A DNA stretch of 64,000 bases, from positions 3,120,001 to 3,184,000 of the forward strand of contig JAWQUS010000011.1 in the NCBI GenBank assembly GCA_036365455.1, given 5' to 3'. Shown here piece by piece: positions 50,441-60,344 of the stretch (within the stretch, counting starts at the first letter, position 1; each line of letters opens with the position of its first letter). The stretch comes from Macrosoma leucophasiata. Its lineage: Eukaryota > Arthropoda > Insecta > Lepidoptera > Hedylidae. Below the pieces are notes generated by a model. That model made no database searches. It was not told where the DNA came from and was given only the letters and a program-made list of their open reading frames with translations. A program made the translations under genes and the position numbers.

Positions 50441-50459
50441 GGTTTGATAAAATTCAAAT
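50335..50459. repeat. 51-bp perfect foldback within the Penelope-like fragment
   Basis: 50335-50385 and 50409-50459 are exact inverse copies. Both carry 'ttatcaaaccggatgtagtggttcggcttatccgc'. The loop is 23 bases. The element therefore reverses on itself inside its coding part. Confidence 0.85.
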
Positions 50460-50467
50460 TCAAATCT

Positions 50468-50545
50468 TAAACACCTCCCCGAAGCCGATCGAGTTAAGTT
50501 TAATGAGATTGTGTTAAGACCTCATTATAAAATACATTAGTTTAT
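50468..50545 (+). repeat. Rep-V copy 1 (direct repeat with 51177-51265)
   Basis: 'aaacacctccccgaagccgatcgagttaagtttaatgagattgtgtt..aagacctcattataa' recurs 709 bp downstream with few changes. Confidence 0.75.
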
Positions 50546-50562
50546 TCAAAGCGAACCTATTT

Positions 50563-50587
50563 ACCCCTATCCAGCTTGGATAGGGGT
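50563..50587. other. 11-bp hairpin
   Basis: 'acccctatcca-gct-tggataggggt' is a perfect stem with a 3-base loop. No U-run follows, so a terminator role is not suggested. Confidence 0.6.
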
Positions 50588-50689
50588 TGAGACGATCTGG
50601 TTGGCATCATTACTGCACGGGTTCTGTATTTTGTTCAAAAGAATGAAATGTAGAAAAGAAACGCTATACTTAAATATGAAATTTTGTAT

Positions 50690-50890
50690 TATGTGTGCAT
50701 AAGCGTACGCGTGTTACGTGCCTAATATGTAAGTGGGCGCGTGACATACACACACCACGCGCGTCCTTACACATAAGTGTGTGTATTTGTGAGAGAGAGT
50801 ATTTGAGTGTGTGTGTGTGGGGGGGGAAGTGTGGGGTGGGGTGTGCGCGCGCGCGCATGAGAGAGAGAGGGGATGATGAGAGACAGAGTG
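50690..50890. repeat. compound low-complexity tract
   Basis: (GT)n-like, G-run, (GC)6 and (GA)n segments succeed one another between 50770 and 50870. They produce overlapping false frames on both strands. Confidence 0.85.
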
Positions 50891-51394
50891 TGTCTAATAA
50901 ATAAAAAAAATATATATTTTATACTGAAATGTGCTCTTGCAAATACACTTGAAACATTGATTAAGGAAGATTATTGACTATCTAACATTAATAAACATCC
51001 CTTCAGTCAAAACGTATATTACTGCTTCTGTTAGTAACTTCGTGAAAGTTAACGCGACACCACCGCCAAGATCCAAGCACTTAATCTAACTATAACTCAG
51101 TTAAAAGAACAAAAGATATTTCCTGAAACTTTTCCTGGCGCATGAACTAATAATAATATCAAGCTTAGTTATCTCAAATACCTTCCCCGAGCCGATCGAG
51201 TTAAGTTTAATGAGATTGTGTTGTAAGACCTCATTATAAGATAGATTAGTTTATTCAAAGTGTTCCTATCTAGAATTTCCAAATTGCACTTTTGATTTCC
51301 AATTCATAGTATGTGTTCAAATTTATTGGGTGGGTTCACAGAAAACGAAATATTAAATGTCTCAATATTCTTATTTCTGTGAATCTATCTAAAT
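50891..51394. other. mostly unassigned; Rep-V copy 2 at 51177-51265
   Basis: 'aaataccttccccgagccgatcgagttaagtttaatgagattgtgtt' at 51177 is the second Rep-V copy. The rest shows nothing. Confidence 0.6.
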
Positions 51395-51580
51395 ATTTTT
51401 TAGAAATAAAAGAAAAAACGGAAAGAAACCAGTCCAGTAGTTTTTCACTAAGCTACCCAAGTAGCTGGACTGGTTATCCTGAGGTCGCAGGTTCAATTCC
51501 TGCCCGAAGTCAAATTTTTCTTTCCGTTTTTTCTTTAAGTTCTAATATTCACTTGCGTGTGTTATTGCAAAAATGAAATA
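51395..51580 (+). mobile_element. Family D, second tRNA-like type, foldback with swapped halves
   Basis: The antisense 5' half (51429-51457, 'ccagtccagtagtttttcactaagctacc') abuts the sense 3' half (51461-51510, 'gtagctggactggttatcctgaggtcgcaggttcaattcctgcccgaag'). The flanks 'aaagaaaaaacggaaagaa' and 'ttctttccgttttttcttt' are inverse of each other. The A box is thus on one strand and the B box on the other, so this copy cannot be a single pol III gene. Confidence 0.8.
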
Positions 51581-51687
51581 GTACAATTAAATATTTTTTG
51601 TATAAATATATCTACATGTATATGTGTATGTATTCGCGCAAGAGCGCGCCTATTCGTGTATGTTATGTTATATGTTATGTTATTGCA

Positions 51688-51712
51688 TGTGAGAGAGAGA
51701 GAGAGAGAGAGA
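51688..51712 (+). repeat. (GA)n microsatellite
   Basis: About 12 GA units, preceded by 'tgttatgttatatgttatgttat' repeats at 51660-51684. Confidence 0.9.
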
Positions 51713-51752
51713 AAGAGCCTCTCAGAAGAAGTGAAACATTAACGTTATACAT

Positions 51753-52170
51753 TGGAGTTTTGGCGGGAACCTTGAAAGAGGCGTATGGTGCTCTTATTTT
51801 ATTTAATTTTCTTGGTGTATTTTTAAGTTATATTGAATAAAGTTGGTGGCATTTTGTTTGATATAAGTTTATTACAGTGCCCGAGTATAGTGAAATAGAA
51901 TAACAGTGCGAAAACACGACCTTTCAGGTTGCCTCCAAAACTTCATTGTAAATGTTTTGGTAAAGTAGCCATCGCTTTACTCGAATAACTTGAGTGTAAC
52001 TCACTTGACTGACATATTATACTTGATAACTTATATACTTAATACTTACATATTATACTTGATGACTATATTAAACTAACTTTTACGCTGCTTAAATAAA
52101 TACGAAATATCGTTTTACTTGACACTGGCAATATGCGTAATAGCGATGCCATAAAAACAAAAAAAAAAAA
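51753..52170 (+). mobile_element. SINE-L reference copy, 12-bp target-site duplication, poly(A) tail
   Basis: Flanked by 'aacgttatacat' at 51741-51752 and 52171-52182. It starts 'tggagttttggcgggaaccttgaaagaggcg' and ends in an A-run. The interior has 'cattttgtttgatataagtttattacagtgcc', 'ggtaaagtagccatcgctttactcg' and 'gacactggcaatatgcgtaatagcgatgcc'. No coding capacity and no convincing A/B boxes. A part near 52015-52070 repeats 'catattatacttgat' in tandem. It is a retroposon by its tail and flanks, of unknown parent. Confidence 0.88.
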
Positions 52171-52189
52171 AACGTTATACATAATTATT

Positions 52190-52312
52190 TATTTTTTGTC
52201 ATGAAGTACATTGATGGTAAGTAACAATGTAGCCTAAGAAGATGCGTTGCCAGTCCTGAGGCCTAAGGCATAATGCCTCTGTGCAGAAAATTACAGTGCC
52301 GTAACACAGTAT
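52190..52312 (-). repeat. Rep-A tail-side fragment
   Basis: 'tacattgatggtaagtaacaatgtagcc' and 'gttgccagtcctgaggcctaaggcataatgcctctgtgc'. Diverged. Confidence 0.7.
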
Positions 52313-52469
52313 AAGTACATACAGTAGTTTATCGCCTTTGAAGTTTTGCGATATGCCGCCTTCACCAATCAAAACGCAAAATCATTAAGGTTGTCACGTT
52401 TTTGGTTTTTATTATCGTTGTTTGTAACGCGTCCGTTTACGTTGAACATATTTTATATAAAAATCCTAA

Positions 52470-52650
52470 AAACATCACGCCTGTAATCCCCTAAGGGGTA
52501 GGGAGAGGTTAATCGGATTCATACATACATCCTACATTCGCCGGCCACGTTTTGGCCCATGTAACAGGCGGCAAGCCTGTTGACATATCCGGGCACTTTA
52601 CCTAACTTTGAGGTACTGGGAAAATTCCAGAAAATGGAAAAATCTATTAA
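52470..52650 (-). repeat. SINE-B without head
   Basis: 'catcacgcctgtaatcccctaaggggtagggag' to 'actgggaaaattccagaaaatgg'. The tRNA-like part is missing. Confidence 0.75.
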
Positions 52651-53179
52651 ACTATAAATATCGTAACCTATCAACAATTTACCAGTCTATCATCAATCTA
52701 CCAGTATTCCGGTTGGGCGGTCTATCTGTACGCCAGAATTCTAACAATTATAATGTACCGATCCTAATATTCATCCATACCTTTTTAACTCCGTCCAATA
52801 TAACCCAAATATGAAATACCTACATACAAACAAAAAAATATTTAGAGTTTTCTTTAAAGTTTTTTTCGTTTTAAGTGAAGTAAGTATGTACATTAAGTGT
52901 AAAATATAAAAGACAATAATAATAAATGAAAATTAGAATAAAATATTAACAGAAAAGTTGACATAAAATTTTTCAATATCGTCTTTCCAAGAACTTAGTA
53001 AAAGAAATTTTAAATCTCACACCCCTTATCGCTAAGTCCCAAGTAGATGACAGTTTTTGTATGGGCTACTTGGTACCGCCCCCTCCGTCCCTCGCGTCGC
53101 ACGCCCCGCACGATTGCTCTGACATTACACGTTCGTTGGATGACTGTAGGTAATTAACACGTTCGTTTTCTTTAGACTG
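52651..53179. other. no recognisable feature
   Basis: A G+C-richer patch at 53080-53115 ('ccgccccctccgtccctcgcgtcgcacgccccgc') stands out but has no further support. Confidence 0.4.
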
Positions 53180-53605
53180 TGGCCGTACATTACCAACCTT
53201 AACACGATAGTAGGCGTTTTGGCGTGAACCTTGAAAGAGGCGTGTGGTGCTTCAGTTTATTTCATTTTCTCGGTGCATTTTTGAGTTATATTAAACAAAG
53301 TAGGTGGCATTTTGTTTGATATAGGTTTATTACAGTTGCCGTGTTTAGTGAAATAAATTAACACTGCGAAAACACGGCCTTTCATGTTGCCTTCAGAACT
53401 TCATTTTAAATGTTCTGGTAAGGTAGCCATCGCTTTACTCGAAATACTGACTGTGATAGCAATATGCGTTAAAGCGATGCCATTATATACAAAAAAAACA
53501 CGATAGTACTGAACACTACCATTAGGCGACAGATGGATTAGGTAAAGCGGTGGTGCTTACGCCGTGGAGGTACTACACTGGAACTTTACCACTAGTAAAC
53601 CTAGC
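53178..53605 (-). repeat. Rep-A copy split by SINE-L
   Basis: 'ggccgtacattaccaaccttaacacgatagta' (53181-53212) resumes at 53497 'aacacgatagtactgaacactaccattagg' and ends 'ggaactttaccactagtaaa'. The tail half is missing. Confidence 0.8.
53213..53496 (+). mobile_element. SINE-L copy, 12-bp target-site duplication, inside Rep-A
   Basis: Flanks 'aacacgatagta' at 53201-53212 and 53497-53508. It starts 'ggcgttttggcgtgaaccttgaaagaggcg' and ends 'gcgatgccattatatacaaaaaa'. It lacks ~130 bp present in the 51753 copy, by internal deletion after 'gaaatactgactgtga'. Confidence 0.88.
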
Positions 53606-54019
53606 GTTATATTTGAGTTCAAATTCAGTTTCTATCCTTTTTATCGATATTAAAACGGTGCAGCTACCAGTACATTTCGTTGTAACAGCTCATAGAAAGA
53701 AATAAATACAACGGCAGTCGACAGCTGTATAAACCGTAGCTCGAGGAAAATGTACAGATGGAAACGTTTGAACAAATATTATACATCAACAAATTACAAA
53801 GATAATAGAGCAAATAAATAACTGATACTTACATTTTGTTTTCCCACATAAATAGGTACATGTCATAGGAGCGGTTATGAAGAGAAAAATGGAATGGGAA
53901 GCTCAACTTGGGCACTATTTCAATTACTGTACTGTACCGATGTGTATGATATAGGTAGGCTTTATCAAACACATCGGTATGGTAAGCATTTTATAGTACT
54001 TTTTATTGTTATAATCTAT
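53606..54019. other. no recognisable feature
   Basis: Nothing supported. Confidence 0.45.
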
Positions 54020-54195
54020 AATATAAAAATAAGTCGGGTTTTCCTTCCTGACGCTATAACTCCAGAACGCAAGAACCGATTTCCAGGGTTTTGCATTCGT
54101 TGGAAAGGTCTCGGGCTCCGTGAGGTTTATAGCAAAGAAAATTTAGGATTATAAAACGACATCCACGCGGGCGAAGCCGCAGGCAACAGCTAGTT
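54020..54195 (-). repeat. Rep-N retroposon tail
   Basis: 'tataatataaaaataagtcgggttttccttcc' to 'cgacatccacgcgggcgaagccgcaggcaacagctagtt'. A similar edge on the plus strand is at 61218-61300. Confidence 0.75.
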
Positions 54196-54524
54196 AACTA
54201 TACAATTGTGCTCTGCAAGGGCTCACTTGGTTGATAAATATGAATAAATTGAATAATTTAAATAAACTGTAACCATCCCAAGGTACGATGCGGAAGTTTG
54301 CTGATTTATTCGATTTGAACCTAAATAACGTTGGCTACAATTACTAATCAATAGGTAAGCTGTATTTAAGATTTAAAGCCTTAAATACTAGGGTTCGGTT
54401 GCTTTACTTTAATATTGAAAGAGGAAAGTTATGACTCTCTGTAAGAACCACTCTGTCATTAACTAATTCTATTATTTATATTATAACTCCCTAAATACAT
54501 ATAAAAATGCGTACTATATTATGT
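54196..54524. other. no recognisable feature
   Basis: AT-rich. Confidence 0.45.
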
Positions 54525-54818
54525 AAGTAACTTCACGCCTGTAATCTCCGAAGGGGTAGGCAGAGGTAAATACATTCATCAATCATACATGAAAATACCC
54601 ACGATTCGCCGGTTACTTTTTGACCCATGGAACAGGTGACGAGCCTGTTGCTATCTCCGGGCACAAACTCCGGCGTACTGGGAAGCTTCCAGAAAATTGG
54701 AAAAATCCCTATAGAACCAGATTTTAAAGTATTATCTCTGCTAGCCCACCACCCGGGTATCGAATCCAGGACCTCCAGCGTAGTAGTAGTGGTCTGCTAC
54801 CACTAGGCTACTGAGGCC
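54525..54818 (-). mobile_element. SINE-B full-length copy
   Basis: 'gtaacttcacgcctgtaatctccgaagggg' to 'gtagtagtagtggtctgctaccactaggctactgaggc'. The minus-strand A-box-like 'tagcctagtggtagcag' is intact. The B-box region has 'gattcgatacccggg' with one change. Confidence 0.88.
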
Positions 54819-54910
54819 TTTTCTATAAAAGAAAGACAAAAGCAGAAGCGAAGATAATGATGACTAAAATTACTTTAGCTTTTCAATCAGTGCAAAAGAC
54901 TGTAAGTACT

Positions 54911-55195
54911 TTTACTGGTGGTAGAGCTCCAGTGGCGGAGCTCGCGGGCGTAGGCACCACCGCATTACCTAATATACTTGCCGCATAATGGTAGTGTTCA
55001 GCACTATCGTGTTCCGGTCAGGTGGTAATGTACGGCTCTGTAATTTCCGGCACAGAGGCATAACACCTTAGGCCTCAGGAGTGGTAACGCATCTGCATTT
55101 TGACCTTGGTCTTTGTGTGGGTGTTCATAGGCTGCAGTCATCACTTAACATAAATGTGAACTGCATGCTTGTTTGGCACTTTTATAACATAAAAA
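54911..55195 (+). repeat. Rep-A full-length copy
   Basis: 'ttttactggtggtagagctccagtggcggagc' to 'cacttttataacataaaaaaag'. Close to consensus. Confidence 0.88.
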
Positions 55196-55689
55196 AAGAA
55201 CTCAAGCTTCACATCTATTAATAGACTAGAAAATACAAAAAGAAAATATTTTGTCCCTCAGTATAATGCACACAAGACAAACATTTTAACGCTTCAAAAA
55301 CTTTCGTAGTACAAAATAAAACTTAAGTGCAATTTTAAACAGTTTTTCATTTTATCTCGCACATTTTACACTTCATCAAATCTAATGTCACGGCATTCTA
55401 TTTGCAGTAAATGTTTGCAATATCATTTCATCTCGGATGAATTCTGAGTATTCGTATAAAAAGTATTTCGCTTGAGTGCAAGTCTATTCTTCGCTTACAA
55501 AATATTTATGGAGTTTGAAACTAGATTCAGCGATTTAAAAATATGATAGTTATGCTTGTTTTATCGATATCGATCAAATTTATTTTTAAAAATTGTTTTA
55601 CTATCCGTCAGTTGGTGTACTGGGAGTTTCATTACTTGAAATGCTTGGAATGTGTGTTTTTATCGATATAAGTTATTTTTTATTATACT
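55196..55689. other. no recognisable feature
   Basis: AT-rich. Confidence 0.45.
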
Positions 55690-55830
55690 TGCAGCCTAAT
55701 TTTGATAGGCAACCTAGTGGATATATATTCATTAGGTTATAAATATGCGTAAAAATTAGGTTTGCAGCATATCTGGAAGAACGAAATGATTCTGCAGTGA
55801 GATTCTAGCCTATCACCATCCATGTGCACT
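55690..55830 (+). repeat. Rep-R copy 2
   Basis: 'gataggcaacctagtggatat' and 'atatgcgtaaaaattaggtttgcagcatatctggaagaacgaaatgattc' are inverse to 12590-12725. Confidence 0.6.
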
Positions 55831-56395
55831 ACAACCTTTTTTGTATTTTTTTTTATATTGGCAAAGCATATTTAGTTAAGTATAATTACGATCTATGTTT
55901 TGTCTGGTCTTTTAGTTACTTCATATTTAAATATATACATGTATATCGATATTTTTTGTAATACACATCACTAACTTATTCAAGACTATACATTCACTAA
56001 TGACTGCAAGCCTGCGATTAAATCCGCGACACATAATTGTCATACAAAATAAATGTTCTTACCCTAGTGTAACGTGTCAAACAATTTTGAGTCGTATGTT
56101 TTAGAATTAAGGTCCAGTATCATACATCCAATAAATTCCTTAAATTTTCGCAAATGGTCTTTGTTTGATTTGGGCATTATACCGACGTCCACTATTCATG
56201 AAACAAGAATATGATCGAACGTATGAAAGAACTATTGAATCACGGACACCTTTTGATAGAAAAAATCTTTTTTGAAGGGACTTTCATATCTTGAAAAGGA
56301 TTATTACGTATACTCTTTATACAGGATGGAAATAGAAACGATCACAGTAGTCGAGTGGTTGCAGGCAAAGGGAACAAGCGACATACCATTAAAGT
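55831..56395. other. no recognisable feature
   Basis: Nothing supported. Confidence 0.45.
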
Positions 56396-57115
56396 GTAAA
56401 GTTGACAAGATAAAATAGTGTATGAAGGGTTTATTCCCGTTGTCCCGAAAGAATTAAGAGCAAATGTAGAGTTCGTCAACTCTTTTAAATCATAAATATC
56501 AGTGAGTTTTGTTTTCAATAAATAAATAAAGCATTCGGATTAATTACATAAAACGTAACATGTATTTGTTTCGTCGTTCTACCGGTTTTACCCGAGTCTT
56601 TCGACCCTGGACTTCAAGTAAAAATTACCGGTACTTTGTTTTTTAAGTATTGGCATCACTATTACCCATATTGGCAGTGTCAAGTAAAACGATATTTCGT
56701 ATTCGTAATAAGCAGCGTACAATTCAAAGTCAGTCAGATTATCAGTCTGTCAGTCAGAGTCACAGTCAGTAATAAGTAAAGTCACCAAGATGAAATAGTG
56801 TCTGAAGAGCTTATAATATTTTCAGAATCAGACTTTAGAGCAAATGTAGAATTCATTAACTCTTATATAATTCGGATTAATTACATAATACATGACATGT
56901 ACGAGATTTGTTTCGTCATTCTGCCGGTTTTACCCGACTCTGAACTGTAAGTAAAAATTACCGGTACTTTTTTTTTTAGTATTTTCTGCGTTACTACCCA
57001 TATTTCCGGTGTCAAGTAAAACAATATTTCGTATTCGGTAATATGCAGCGTAAAATTCAAACTCAGTCATTTTATTAGTCCGTCAGTCAGCGTCACTGCC
57101 AGTAATTCGAGTTTT
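56396..57115. repeat. tandem duplication, two units of ~375 and ~345 bp, each ending in antisense SINE-L
   Basis: Unit 1 (56396-56770) and unit 2 (56772-57115) share 'gataaaatagtgt.tgaag', 'gagcaaatgtagaattc.t.aactctt', 'attcggattaattacataa', 'ccggttttacccga' and 'aagtaaaaattaccggtactt', then the inverse of the SINE-L 3' part ('agtgtcaagtaaaac.atatttcgtattcg'). They have diverged by roughly 15-20 %, so the duplication is old and includes a SINE-L remnant present beforehand. Confidence 0.75.
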
Positions 57116-57440
57116 CTTTGGCGTGATCAACAAACAAACATCCGCACTTCACATACAAATAAGTAAGATAACCACAAACTATTTCAGTATTTACTCATAT
57201 AAGTCATTGTCACCTTAACCTAGCCGCAGGTATTTCAAAACCAACAAGTTTCCACTTCACAGTACAATTACTCAAACGTACTTAGCTCATAACATTGTTG
57301 CTAAGTACCTTTGTTTCAGAGATTCGTACAACTCTGCTAATTAAATGTATCTTTACAGCTCAGACATGAAATATTTGTTTGTAAATCATTATGGATGGAA
57401 TATACGCCGAGATAACCAGAATTGCACGTTGAATGTATAT
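57116..57440. other. no recognisable feature
   Basis: It begins with a LINE-tail-like 'gtgatcaacaaacaaacatccgcacttcac'. The rest is unassigned. Confidence 0.4.
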
Positions 57441-57450
57441 TGGGCGTATA

Positions 57451-57782
57451 ATAATAATAATGGCAAGCCTTGATACGTCCCACTGCTGGGCACGAGTCTC
57501 TCCCCTTATTGGGAGGCGGCCCTGCTCCAATGCGGGTTGGTGCAGATTAGGGTTAGTGGACAACCCGCTGTCGAATGTTTTCAAATCGCCCTTAAGGCCT
57601 CCGACAAGGATTGACGACTGAAACCGGGGCCGACGGCTTGACGTGCCCTCCCAAACACGGAAACGCGCATTTAAATTTGACCCTAGCGGTCACCCATCAA
57701 ACACCCGACCGCGCCCATATCGCATAACCGAGTAGATCGCTTGCGATCTACACCAGCCGCGGGGCCATGCACGCTTCATTAA
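57451..57782 (-). mobile_element. SINE-E reference copy, 10-bp target-site duplication
   Basis: Flanked by 'tgggcgtata' at 57441-57450 and 57783-57792, so its limits are exact: 332 bp. On the minus strand it starts 'gaagcgtgcatggccccgcggctggtgtag'. The 5S-like control region follows ('ggttatgcgatatgggcgcggtcggg', 'gatgggtgaccgct' near 57685-57699), then the LINE-like body ('ggagggcacgtcaagccgtcggcc'), and it ends in (ATT)n. Confidence 0.88.
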
Positions 57783-57904
57783 TGGGCGTATATGTATACA
57801 TTATATATACATTGTTTAAGCTGTGGAAACTTTCAGTGATCACTACCTTTTATAATATCACATATTACAGAAACATAACAACTTACGTCGCTGGTGTACC
57901 AACG

Positions 57905-58011
57905 GATCTGAATTTTTACCTCTGGTTTTTGTATATCTATAGACTGCAGTCATCACTTAACATCCATACAAACTGCAAGCTTACATGCCACCTTCGTTTC
58001 ATAAAAAAAAG
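57905..58011 (+). repeat. Rep-A tail fragment
   Basis: 'tttttacctctggtttttgtatatctatagactgcagtcatcac' to 'ccttcgtttcataaaaaaaag'. Belongs to the older Rep-A group. Confidence 0.75.
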
Positions 58012-58799
58012 TTTTGACACTTGCCCCAAATAAATAGCAAAAGCAAACCAGGCATATTTTCACTTGACATATTTCCCGTACATTCGTGAAGAACGTTCAC
58101 ACGCAACACCCCTATCATTTTACTGCACCTACGCAGATTACTTTTATAATGAAACTAGATAAAACCACGGTACATAATTACGCGTTGTTACCGCGCCCTT
58201 AGCTCGCACGACATTTGATTTAGTTTCATATTAAAATTGTTATAAGTCCTCTGCTTGGTAGGGAAAAATACGTGATGGACATTAAAAAAGTTATTTGTAT
58301 CGTAAAGATATAGTCTGTATTTTTTTTATGTAATAGGCAGGTGTTCATGGTACCAATTCTATAATGAGCTCATGAACGCAGATTTTTTTTAGTCCAAACT
58401 ACGAGTATTTGAAGCAGTTAAAGGTACGGTGCAAAAAAATTACATTACTACACACATTGTTACAGTTTTAATATTGCTCAAAAAACGTTTTGTTGTGTGA
58501 CAGCCATTGCCAAGGGGTGGCAGGGGAGGGCAGCTACCTCAATATCCCTCCGCTATAGCCAAACTGCCCCCCTCTGTATCATCTCCTGGCGATGTCCTTG
58601 ATGACAGCCACCTTAAATATGTATTTAATTCTTTTTTATGAAATTGTTGTTACAGAGTTAACAGAAATACATAATTTGTATAAAATTCAACGATCTAGCT
58701 ATCGTGGTTCAGCAAATACAGTCTAGTGATGGACAAACACACAAATAGACGCACATTCTTAGTAATATGGTCTTGTTTTCACTAACACATCACAATTAA
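58012..58799. other. no gene; G+C-rich patch at 58500-58615
   Basis: 'gacagccattgccaaggggtggcaggggagg' to 'gatgtccttgatgacagccacc' has a repeated 'gacagcca' at both ends and differs in composition from its surroundings. No other copy is in the window. Confidence 0.4.
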
Positions 58800-59325
58800 A
58801 TTTCGGCGAACCAGGCAGCGAGTTTAACGTCATAAGATTGTTTCTCTGGCTATTCTACACTGTCACGACAGTATTCTGACGTGACACTTTTGAACACTGA
58901 CTTCGTGCACCGATTTTAAGAGTTTTATATCAACACATTAAATTTTCATGCTACTTTTGAACCATGTCATTTAAAACAGTTAATGAACCATGTCACTCAA
59001 AACCGAAAACTAGTTTTATTTCAATGAGTGTAGCTCGCGAAAACCTAAGAACATACCTTGTCAAATACCCTATTGAAAAACTAACACGCTATAGTTCTTT
59101 AATTTTTAATTTTGTTATTTGACCTATCACAAGCACATTCTATTATTTCCAAGTGATTAAATAAATTATTGAATTTGAGTTTTTGCTGTGTATCAAACTC
59201 GCCTAACACGCCAGAAGGGCTAACGTCACGTATCACGCCACGAGATTGTTCCTCTGGCCATTACCCGACACTGTCACGACAGTATCATGACGTGACACTT
59301 TGGAACACTGACATAATTTGAAACA
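58800..59325 (+). repeat. two copies of a 'cactgtcacgacagtat' repeat
   Basis: 58822-58905 and 59225-59310 share 'agattgtt.ctctggc.att', 'cactgtcacgacagtat', 'tgacgtgacactttggaacactgac' and nearby 'aacgtca'. 'actgtcacgacagt' is itself palindromic. 59000-59050 carries 'gagtgtagctcgcgaaaacctaag', which recalls the PLE-U edge. Confidence 0.65.
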
Positions 59326-59544
59326 ATCACGAACCGGACAACTAATAAAGTTTTCATGACTACTCAACTGCATGTTACTGTTTATATTTTTTACAGTACT
59401 TTAAAAATACAGGGATAATATAATAGGGATGTTTTCTAACACAATGGGTTGACTGAGGTAATCTTTCTACATCCACGATTCGCCAGTTTCTTGAGTTCCA
59501 TGTTATACCGTAATAAAAAGTTAAAATTTGAACTACATATACTG

Positions 59545-59715
59545 TAGATGGCTTATACACACATAACACGTATACAAACATCCAGACCCGAAACAAATAT
59601 CTGTAGGCTATACAAATATTTGTCCCGGTGCGGGACAATCGAACCCGCGACCTTCCGAATCAAACAGTAGTAACAAACGGTAGTTTCACACCGCTGGACT
59701 ACCCGGGTCGTCAAA
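59545..59715 (-). mobile_element. SINE-C copy with an insertion in the head
   Basis: 'gacccgaaacaaatatctgtaggctatacaaatatttgtcccggtgcggg' leads to 'gaacccgcgaccttccgaatcaaac'. A 16-bp partial duplication ('agtagtaacaaacgg') follows, then 'tttcacaccgctggactacccgggtcgtc'. The tRNA-like fold is spoiled by that insertion. Confidence 0.85.
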
Positions 59716-59868
59716 TTTACACAACTGCCTAAGACCCTTCTGGGGCCCGATCCTCGGCTTAAGGCTAAAGTTTCCTTACCGGGCCTTATAACTCAAATCG
59801 TTTCTTAGAAGTAAACTCCAAAAATTTTAAGAAAGGGTCTTCATAAAGTCCGGTGATGCAATTTTTTT

Positions 59869-59975
59869 AACTTCGGTAGCTTAATGGTAAAGCGGCTGGA
59901 CTAGTTATCCTGAGGTCGCTGGTTCGATTTTTTTATTTCTAAAGTTTATGTTATTACAAAAAAATAAAATAATAT
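59869..59975 (+). mobile_element. Family D, second tRNA-like type, 3'-truncated core
   Basis: 'aacttcggtagcttaatggtaaagcggctggactagttatcctgaggtcgctggttcgat' then T-run. A box, anticodon region and half the T-arm are present. The 3' acceptor strand is lost by a junction to 'ttttttatttctaaagttta'. The loop 'ctagtta' would give anticodon AGT. Confidence 0.75.
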
Positions 59976-60064
59976 AATTTTTGTTTTTCAGTCTGTATAT
60001 TTTTACGCACAAAAACTACTAAGATTAAGACTACTACTAAGACTAAGATTGAAATTAGAACCAT

Positions 60065-60160
60065 AAGCTAAAAAATTACCGAAATATCGGGTTGATTTTA
60101 AAAATAATTTTAGTTACATTTCAAGTGTAGCCCGCGAAAACTCCGGGAACACTATTTGAG
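60065..60160 (+). repeat. PLE-U-like edge fragment
   Basis: 'aaatatcgggttgattttaaaaataattttagttacatttcaagtgtagcccgcgaaaactccgggaac' matches the edge at 49960-50030 in inverse form. Confidence 0.55.
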
Positions 60161-60344
60161 ATTGGTTGCTTTGAGACTTTTTCTTTTTCTTTGGTTCGTC
60201 ATTCTATTATAATTTAGTTTGTTCATATATATTTATATTTTATGAGTATTTATGTAAGTATGTGTAATATATACATTGTTATATAGGTAGTTTATACCGA
60301 TCCATATATATATACGTATCTTATTACACCGTTATCTAATCTAA

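Noticed and set aside
50690..50890. Two frames of ~62-69 residues, Arg/His rich
   Set aside because: Produced by compound GT/GC/GA low-complexity sequence.
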